64,000 nt of DNA from Aliidiomarina soli (GTDB lineage Bacteria; Pseudomonadota; Gammaproteobacteria; Enterobacterales; Alteromonadaceae). The notes below the pieces were generated by a model. That model searched no databases. It saw only the letters and a program-made list of their open reading frames with translations, and was not told the origin of the DNA. The stretch spans positions 248,001 to 312,000 of the forward strand of contig NZ_PIPO01000001.1 in NCBI RefSeq assembly GCF_003986975.1. Reading direction: 5' to 3'. Made by a program: the position numbers and the translations under genes. This document shows positions 58,486 through 64,000 of the stretch, in pieces. Within the stretch, counting starts at the first letter, position 1. Each line of letters begins with the position of its first letter.

Positions 58486-58525
58486 GGATTAGCCTGATTC
58501 TCTACTAACGTCGCCCGTCCACTGT

Positions 58526-58555
58526 TAGCAATTGATTGCAATCGATTGATTGCTA
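58526..58555. repeat. Short repeat at the end of the flavin reductase gene
   Basis: ATTGATTGC occurs twice within 30 bases (58531 and 58545), flanked by the inverted ends TAGCAAT and ATTGCTA. It overlaps the stop codon of the flavin reductase gene. Only the outer seven bases pair well and no T-run follows. Confidence 0.4.
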
Positions 58556-59260
58556 CCTACGAAGGGCGCTCTTAAAACGGGTTAAATCCACTGCCGGTTT
58601 GATATCGCCAGCACCCTCATCGGGTAACCAGTCGGCGGTTTCATCCGGCACTGCATAACGTAAGCGACCAAGTTTGCTGGTGCTGTGGTAGCCATCTAAA
58701 CCTGAAATGGCGACTAAGTCCAGTGCTTCGATATCAACGAAGCCATCGGTTTGAATGACATCCCGGCGAATCTCCAGCCAGCTTAACTTACCAATGACAA
58801 AACGGGTCTGGTTGTGATGAACAGGTACAATCTCGACCAGTTCAATACCCATACTCAATGGTGATTCAGCCACTGCCGGCGCTGCAAAACCATGCAGCCA
58901 GTCTGCTGTCAGGCCCACTGCATCAAATTCAGACACATCGGCGTCATAGCTGGCCGAACTTTGGTGTGCTTGTTGCAGAATGGGCTGGCTCACCGAGTTC
59001 AGGGTCCATACGCCATGCTGTCGAATATTACTCAGGGTGTCACGGCGCACCGTCTCCGGCCGCATCACCATGCCGAACAAGGGTGGGGAAGCGCCCAGGT
59101 GAACCACAGAGCTAACCATCGCCAGATTCGCCACCCCAGCATCATCGGCAGTGCCAACCAGGTTGGCACTTTTAAAGCCGGACAGGCTATTGATCAAGCG
59201 GGCACGAAAGCGGCTCGGTAGCGTCTCAAGATCATCACGGGTAAAGGTGGAAACCGTCAT
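58553..59260 (-). CDS. Flavin reductase family protein
   Basis: A 235-residue FMN-binding split-barrel protein. The core segments NSLSGFKSANLVGT, MVMRPETVRRDTLSNI and TLNSVSQPILQQAHQSSASY match flavin reductase-like domains. I start at the ATG at 59260; the longer open frame upstream reads a different gene out of frame. The start overlaps the stop of a 38-residue peptide gene by four bases, so the two are translationally coupled. The partner oxygenase is not in view. Confidence 0.85.
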   Translation of the reverse strand: MTVSTFTRDDLETLPSRFRARLINSLSGFKSANLVGTADDAGVANLAMVSSVVHLGASPPLFGMVMRPETVRRDTLSNIRQHGVWTLNSVSQPILQQAHQSSASYDADVSEFDAVGLTADWLHGFAAPAVAESPLSMGIELVEIVPVHHNQTRFVIGKLSWLEIRRDVIQTDGFVDIEALDLVAISGLDGYHSTSKLGRLRYAVPDETADWLPDEGAGDIKPAVDLTRFKSALRR

Positions 59261-59373
59261 ACTGACATCAAATCCACAGTAAACCAGATGGCAGCCCCCA
59301 CCGTCAGCGCCACATAGGCAATCTGACTCAGTGAAATGCGGTTTGCTTTGTGCTCGTTCTGCATGCTTTGCAT
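59257..59373 (-). CDS. 38-residue single-pass membrane peptide
   Basis: Behind AAGGAG at a spacing of seven, the ATG at 59373 opens 38 codons: MQSMQNEHKANRISLSQ, then a hydrophobic helix (IAYVALTVGAAIWFTV) and DLMSV. Its TGA overlaps the flavin reductase ATG (ATGA). The ribosome site, coupling and clear membrane segment argue that it is real. Function unknown; it may anchor the reductase. Confidence 0.68.
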   Translation of the reverse strand: MQSMQNEHKANRISLSQIAYVALTVGAAIWFTVDLMSV

Positions 59374-59703
59374 GGGCAGGCTCCTTGTATCTCATTCCCT
59401 AACAGTCTCAGGATATACGCAGCAAATTGCAGAACAGATCGGTCATTCAAGCAGAGTATGTCTTGCGCTCAGATGAGCACGGCAAACCAACAGAACTTGA
59501 CTAGTGTGCAATTTTCAGCCTTGCAGCAGGAAAGTAAATTTAGTAACGTCGATAACATAATATTAACGTTCGCCACGGGTATAGGCATAGCGACGCAGTA
59601 AAACGAGCACGCTCAGTTTGTTTTCCAAGGGAAAGAGCCACCTCAGTACGCTTCTGAATTGCCGCGAAGCGCGGCGAGACCCAGAGTAGAGGAAGGTAAA
59701 AAC
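59374..59703. other. 330-base divergent intergenic region
   Basis: The gap between the peptide gene and the CDGSH-GltS gene. It holds an AT-rich patch (59531-59565, with CATAATATT) where promoters are likely but no hexamer pair with good spacing is evident. A GCCGCG-AAG-CGCGGC hairpin at 59661-59675 lies just before the AGAGGAAGG ribosome site. Open frames here are short and lack ribosome sites. Confidence 0.5.
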
Positions 59704-61248
59704 ATGAATCCAATAGTTGCAAATAATATACCCACAAAAGTAGTTCTCTCGAAAGATACAGAGTATTACTTTTGCTCTTGTGGCCGCTCTGGCGCTCAAC
59801 CATTTTGTGATGGTTCGCATGCAGGTACAGACTTTAAGCCTAAATCATTTATCGCTGAAAAAAGCGAAGATGCGTATTTATGTCAATGCAAGCATTCTGC
59901 GAATTTGCCTTTTTGTGATGGCACTCATAAACAGTTTGATGATACTGCGATTGGAAAAGAAGGCCCTGGGATCCAAACTAATGCGGACAATATTCCCGTT
60001 GCGAGTGCAACGAAGGAAGAACCCACCGTTGAATTCATTCACCAGTTAGCCCGGGACGGCTTATCCAGGATGGGGCACCATGGTCCGATGACGTCAATGG
60101 GCGTGCCACGTTATCAGTTGCCGCTCTGGGATGATATTCAGGTGATGGTGGCACAAATGGCAACCAAACCATTGTTTGAAGATGCGATGGTTAATACCGA
60201 ACTGGTGATAGGACCGAAAGCCAGAAAGCCTCTGACATTAAAGATCCCACTATTTGTTTCTGACATGAGTTTTGGGGCGTTATCTGAAGAAGCTAAATTG
60301 GCTTTGGCGAAAGGTGCCGAATTAGCTGGTACAGGTATTTGTTCCGGTGAGGGCGGCATGCTGCCTGAGGAGCAGCAGGCTAATTCTCGCTACTTTTATG
60401 AACTTGCCAGCGCTCAGTTTGGCTATGAGGAATCGAAACTGAGAGATGTTCAGGCTTTTCATTTTAAGGGAGGCCAAGGTGCTAAAACCGGAACAGGCGG
60501 GCATCTTCCTGGCAATAAAAACATCGGGAAAATTTCTGAAGTTCGTGGCATTCCGGAGGGAGAGGCAGCGATATCGCCGCCAACCTTTAAAGACTTGCAT
60601 ACCGCTGAAGATTTTAAAAAATTTGCTGATCGCGTTCGCGAAGTGACTGGCGGCATCCCTATCGGTTTTAAGCTGAGTGCCAACCATATTGAAAAGGATA
60701 TTCAGTTCGCTTTGGATGCGAGCGCAGACTATATCATTTTGGATGGTCGCGGCGGTGGTACTGGTGCTGCGCCCGAAATGTTTCGGGACCATATTAGTGT
60801 GCCAACTATCCCCGCTCTGGCGCGTGCAAGACGCTACCTTGACGCACAAGGCATAGGTAATGAAGTCACTCTTATTATTACTGGCGGTCTGCGTGTACCG
60901 ATGGATTTTGTGAAAGCAATGGCATTAGGAGCTGACGGCGTTGCTATATCAAACAGCGCCATGCAATCCATAGGCTGTGTAGCTGCACGCATGTGCAACA
61001 CAAACAACTGCCCGGTGGGAATTGCCACCCAAAAAGCAGATTTGCGTCAGCGACTCAATGTGGATAAATCGGCAGGACAACTGAAAAATTTCTTTGCAGC
61101 CTCAGTTGAGCTTATGCAAGTAATGGCGCGGGCCTGTGGCCATGACGCTTTGGCCCGTTTCAATAAAGAAGATCTGGCCACGTTCAATCGCGAGATGGCA
61201 CTCTTGTCTGGGATAAAATATTCAGGTTTTTCGGACCTGGAGAAATAG
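59704..61248 (+). CDS. Double CDGSH iron-sulfur and glutamate-synthase FMN domain fusion
   Basis: A 514-residue cytoplasmic protein. Two CDGSH motifs start it: Cys24, Cys26, Cys35, His39 and Cys60, Cys62, Cys71, His75, all 2Fe-2S ligands present. From about residue 95 a glutamate-synthase-type FMN barrel follows, with SDMSFGALSEEAKLALA, GGQGAKTGTGGHLPG and the [3Fe-4S] loop CVAARMCNTNNCPVG. No glutaminase domain or NADPH subunit gene is present, so it cannot be ordinary GOGAT. I use the ATG at 59704 behind GAGGAAGG. Substrate unknown. Confidence 0.9.
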   Translation: MNPIVANNIPTKVVLSKDTEYYFCSCGRSGAQPFCDGSHAGTDFKPKSFIAEKSEDAYLCQCKHSANLPFCDGTHKQFDDTAIGKEGPGIQTNADNIPVASATKEEPTVEFIHQLARDGLSRMGHHGPMTSMGVPRYQLPLWDDIQVMVAQMATKPLFEDAMVNTELVIGPKARKPLTLKIPLFVSDMSFGALSEEAKLALAKGAELAGTGICSGEGGMLPEEQQANSRYFYELASAQFGYEESKLRDVQAFHFKGGQGAKTGTGGHLPGNKNIGKISEVRGIPEGEAAISPPTFKDLHTAEDFKKFADRVREVTGGIPIGFKLSANHIEKDIQFALDASADYIILDGRGGGTGAAPEMFRDHISVPTIPALARARRYLDAQGIGNEVTLIITGGLRVPMDFVKAMALGADGVAISNSAMQSIGCVAARMCNTNNCPVGIATQKADLRQRLNVDKSAGQLKNFFAASVELMQVMARACGHDALARFNKEDLATFNREMALLSGIKYSGFSDLEK

Positions 61249-61481
61249 GCTGATGTCTTTGAGGTTGATTCAAACAAAGCGTTTCACGAAGGGCATTGTG
61301 CGAGCTGACTACGTTAGTGCCTAAAAATCGCAATTGCTTATAAAATTTTCTGAAGCCTTTAAATTAAGCTTTAAGAGCCGCAAGGACAACTTTCAGAGAA
61401 GTTTTTTATGCTGGCATGCTATTGGTGTTGCTGGAAATAAGCCGGGCGAAAGCGCAGAACATTCAATTTCGGAGACATACT

Positions 61482-62231
61482 ATGGAATTCGAAGGCCGAG
61501 TGGTATTGGTAACGGGAGCTGGCACTGGAAACGGCGAGGCAATAGCAGAGCGTCTATATGCTGATGGGGCGTCAGTTGTACTGGTGAACCGTCGCCTTGA
61601 ACCTGTTGAAATGGTTTGTAAAAGAATTGATCCAAAAGGTACGCGGACGTTGGCGCTGACGGCAGATGTGCGTGATCCGGAAGCTATGGAAACCGCAGTA
61701 AAGCGTGCAGTTGATCAATTCGGAAAGCTCGACATGGCTGTGAACAATGCCGGTGTAACTGGTCCAGCCGGAGTGCCTGTCCAGGACGTCGAAGCAGAGA
61801 CATGGCGCGAGGTCGTTGATACCGATCTGACTGGTATCTTCTACTCCATGAAATATGAAATACCAGCCATGCTTACCAATGGTTCGGGGGCGATCGTTAA
61901 TATGTCGTCAGCGAATGGCGTAGTCGGCTTACCGGGCATGGCTGCATACACCGCCGCGAAACATGGAGTCATCGGGTTGACTCGATCCGCCGCCCTGGAG
62001 CTGGCAGAGTCAAATGTCCGTGTATGTGCAGTTGCGCCCGGCTACGTGGCAACCCCTAGGATTATGGACGCTGGAAAAGAGGTTACGCACTGGATGGCGA
62101 GCGTACATCCTATGCAGCGCCTCGCCAGCCGGGAAGAAGTTGCTGATTTGGTTGCATATCTGCTAAGTGACCGTGCGGCCTTTATGACCGGGAGCGTTCA
62201 TTCAATCGATGGTGGTTATACTGCACAATAA
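61482..62231 (+). CDS. Short-chain dehydrogenase/reductase
   Basis: A 249-residue classical SDR. The cofactor loop is TGAGTGNG (11-18), NNAG is intact, and the catalytic Ser143, Tyr156 and Lys160 (YTAAK) are present. The C-terminal SIDGGYTAQ is typical of glucose-dehydrogenase-like members. The substrate is unknown. GGAGAC lies before the ATG at 61482; the 233-base gap upstream holds only a weak hairpin near 61394-61410 with a T-run. Confidence 0.92.
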   Translation: MEFEGRVVLVTGAGTGNGEAIAERLYADGASVVLVNRRLEPVEMVCKRIDPKGTRTLALTADVRDPEAMETAVKRAVDQFGKLDMAVNNAGVTGPAGVPVQDVEAETWREVVDTDLTGIFYSMKYEIPAMLTNGSGAIVNMSSANGVVGLPGMAAYTAAKHGVIGLTRSAALELAESNVRVCAVAPGYVATPRIMDAGKEVTHWMASVHPMQRLASREEVADLVAYLLSDRAAFMTGSVHSIDGGYTAQ

Positions 62232-62384
62232 TGAGATTGCGTATGGCACAGCCTTGACTGACGATGTTAAGCATACTCGAGTGGCTCACCCTGGTCTCTA
62301 AGGTAAATATTGTGGCAGCGCTTTGCAGCCTTTGAATAAAGCGTTTACCTTTAATAGGGCGCTTAATCGGAAGGGAGTACAGCA

Positions 62385-63284
62385 TTGCAGCATGCCTTGT
62401 TAATTGTCAATCCGCAGAGCCGGAATGGCCAGTCTGAGGCGCTAAATGAAGCCATCGACTTGCTTAGAAGCTCAGGTATTGAGGTCGACGTTTGTGTGTC
62501 TGAAAGCGCATCTCAGATGGCTTCAAGGATTGCGGATTACCATCAGCAAGATGGGGTGGTTATTGTTGCCGGGGGCGATGGAACCATTAGCTCGGCGTTG
62601 GAGTCGGTTTATGAGAACCAGCAAAGCTTAGCAATTTTACCGATGGGAACGGCAAACGACCTGGCTCGTTCGCTGGGGGTTCCGCAGGATATTGTCGAAG
62701 CCGCGCAGATTATTGTTGATGATAAGCGAGAACAGATAAACCTGGCGAAGGTGAATGGTAAGTACTTTGTGAATGTTGCTCATGTCGGCTTAGGGGTCGA
62801 TGTAACTCATGAACTGACGTCAGAAACGAAAAAGTACTTTGGCGTGTTTGCGTATCTGGGCGCTTTTATAAGTGTATTCAAGCGTAACAAAAGCTTTAGA
62901 GTTGATATAAAAGCCGATGATTGGGGCTGCTCTGTGAGAGCCATTCATCTGGCAATCGGTAATGGGCGCTACTATGGTGGCGGAAATATTGTGGATGACG
63001 ACTCCACGTTACTGGATGGACAACTGAACCTATTTTGCTTAAAACCACAACGGTGGTGGCAGTTGCTCTTACTGGGCGCGAACTTGCGCAGCGGTAACTT
63101 ACGCACTGCAGAGCGGGTGATATGTAAAACTGCCAAAAAGATTAGTATTAAAACCTCTAAACCAAGGCAACTTCATGCTGATGGTGAATTTAAAACGGAT
63201 ACGCCAGCTGAGTTCGAAGTGATACCGAAAGCGATAGAAGTGATCGTTGGTGATATGCCTCTGCCAAACATAAAGAAGGATTAA
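62385..63284 (+). CDS. Diacylglycerol/lipid kinase family protein (YegS/BmrU-like)
   Basis: A 299-residue kinase of the DAGK catalytic fold. The nucleotide motif GGDGT is at residues 63-67, with LPMGTANDLARSL and the Asp-rich DDDSTLLDGQLNLF later. Substrate could be diacylglycerol, phosphatidylglycerol or a sphingoid base. It starts at TTG (62385) behind GGAAGGGAG; no in-frame ATG is close. The next gene starts one base after its stop. Confidence 0.9.
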   Translation: MQHALLIVNPQSRNGQSEALNEAIDLLRSSGIEVDVCVSESASQMASRIADYHQQDGVVIVAGGDGTISSALESVYENQQSLAILPMGTANDLARSLGVPQDIVEAAQIIVDDKREQINLAKVNGKYFVNVAHVGLGVDVTHELTSETKKYFGVFAYLGAFISVFKRNKSFRVDIKADDWGCSVRAIHLAIGNGRYYGGGNIVDDDSTLLDGQLNLFCLKPQRWWQLLLLGANLRSGNLRTAERVICKTAKKISIKTSKPRQLHADGEFKTDTPAEFEVIPKAIEVIVGDMPLPNIKKD

Positions 63285-63285
63285 T

Positions 63286-63726
63286 ATGTCGATAATGCGC
63301 ACAGACAATGAAGCCGATGCTGTGGAAATTCTAAAGTTAGTCATGGAGACAACGGATTACTATCGCGAGATGGCGAACGTGGTCGAAGACGATAGTCTTG
63401 CTGGTAAGCTCGATAACATCGCCAGCGAACGAGCCACTTATATTGAGCCATGTCGAAACATGGTCAAAGAGCTCGGCGAGCTGCCAGCTAAACCAGATCC
63501 TGATAAAGAACTCCTGCAAAAAATCGGCGGCGAGCTTACTCAGTTTTTTTCCGCTGATTCGAAGAACGCTATTCTGGATAAATGTCTGCAGGAAGATGAG
63601 AAGCTCGCTGAGTTGGTCAAAGAGACTAAGCTGGGTGAGAAGTCAGCGGAGTTTCAAAAACTACTGGACGCACTGGCTGAAAATCTTAGCACCACCCAGA
63701 AATCAGTTCAGGCGTTAAAGGATTAG
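63286..63726 (+). CDS. PA2169-like four-helix-bundle protein (DUF2383)
   Basis: A 146-residue helical cytoplasmic protein. EILKLVMETTDYYREMANVVED and IASERATYIEPCRNMVKELGE match the ferritin-like DUF2383/PA2169 family, often linked to stress. It begins two bases after the lipid-kinase stop, so the two are one transcript. Confidence 0.82.
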   Translation: MSIMRTDNEADAVEILKLVMETTDYYREMANVVEDDSLAGKLDNIASERATYIEPCRNMVKELGELPAKPDPDKELLQKIGGELTQFFSADSKNAILDKCLQEDEKLAELVKETKLGEKSAEFQKLLDALAENLSTTQKSVQALKD

Positions 63727-63744
63727 TAAACCAAGGAGATAACG

Positions 63745-63987
63745 ATGAAAGGACTACTACTAGGCCTTACCGCTGCGCTCGCAGCAACTGCCGTCAATGC
63801 GCAAACGGCCAGTACCACCGCCGAACTGGATGCTAACTTAACGGACAATACTAAGTACTGTTACTACGCAAACGAAGAGTACTCTGAAGGTTCGCTCATG
63901 GAGCAGGAAGATAGCTTGATGCAGTGCGTCGATACGACGGATAGCGAGAGTCTGGTGTGGCGGGCATATGAGCCTGAACAGTCGTAG
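63745..63987 (+). CDS. Exported DUF1496-like small protein
   Basis: An 80-residue protein with a signal peptide cleaved near VNAQ (residue 20). The mature part has KYCYYANEEYSEGSLM and a second Cys (LMQCVD), the two-Cys pattern of DUF1496 (E. coli YnjH). CAAGGAG precedes the ATG. It follows the four-helix-bundle gene by 18 bases. Confidence 0.75.
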   Translation: MKGLLLGLTAALAATAVNAQTASTTAELDANLTDNTKYCYYANEEYSEGSLMEQEDSLMQCVDTTDSESLVWRAYEPEQS

Positions 63988-64000
63988 AGCGCTATGAAAT

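Noticed and set aside
59261-59395. N-terminal extension of the flavin reductase to 59395
   Set aside because: The region is better explained by the 38-residue peptide in another frame, and the reductase core begins at the ATG at 59260.
59350-59601. An 83-codon plus-strand open frame before the CDGSH-GltS gene
   Set aside because: No ribosome site, unusual composition, and overlap with the better-supported minus-strand peptide gene.
1-64000. Search for tRNA, rRNA, CRISPR arrays, insertion sequences and phage genes
   Set aside because: Nothing convincing was seen by eye; tRNAscan, CRISPR and IS searches were not run and could find something missed.

Overview
The window is chromosomal DNA of a gammaproteobacterium. 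The gene orders dapD-glnD-map / rpsB-tsf-pyrH-frr-uppS-cdsA-dxr-rseP-bamA-skp-lpxD-fabZ-lpxA-lpxB and xerD-dsbC-recJ-prfB-lysS are typical of that class. A DUF3549-yqcC-truC cluster, a VC2046/SO_3500-like protein and frequent TTG starts suggest Alteromonadales, perhaps the Idiomarinaceae. The genus is inferred from family recognition and layout, not from any database search. I see no rRNA, tRNA, CRISPR array, prophage or insertion sequence.

Layout. Positions 1-6.4 kb hold a partial DUF3549 gene (minus), yqcC and truC (plus), then dapD, glnD and map on the minus strand. From 6.5 to 20.7 kb runs the long plus-strand block for translation, isoprenoid and phospholipid precursors, outer-membrane assembly and lipid A. 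It starts at a clear sigma-70 promoter and a structured rpsB leader, and is broken by hairpins between rpsB and tsf, after tsf and before uppS. At 20.8-25.5 kb are a glutathionyl-hydroquinone reductase, a pirin, a response regulator with a long helical-repeat tail, a conserved hypothetical gene and an alkyltransferase. At 25.5-31.9 kb is xerD-dsbC-recJ-prfB-lysS, with the RF2 programmed frameshift intact.

From 31.9 to 39.4 kb are single genes: an amino-acid permease, an SGNH hydrolase, a cation diffusion facilitator, a DUF418 protein, an exported glutathione-peroxidase-like protein, an unknown exported protein, and a SatD-like/DUF3307 pair. From 39.5 to 49.0 kb is recC-recB-recD, without the ptrA gene that lies between recC and recB in E. 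coli. A perfect 23-bp inverted repeat at the recD stop separates it from a FAN1-like VRR-NUC nuclease fused to a DnaQ-type exonuclease (49.1-51.3 kb). This fusion is the most notable gene in the window. The minus-strand operon ydbH-ynbE-ydbL (55.2-51.6 kb) follows, with a previously uncalled 49-residue gene at its end. A 624-residue unknown membrane protein diverges from ydbH across a 14-bp tandem repeat.

The last 7 kb (57.2-64.0 kb) looks more accessory. It holds a COG3146 acyltransferase-like protein, a flavin reductase translationally coupled to a 38-residue membrane peptide, a protein joining two CDGSH iron-sulfur motifs to a glutamate-synthase FMN domain, a short-chain dehydrogenase, a lipid-kinase-like protein, a PA2169-like four-helix bundle and a DUF1496 exported protein. 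The redox genes clustered here (flavin reductase, CDGSH-GltS, SDR) may share cofactors or a substrate, but the sequence alone does not show that.
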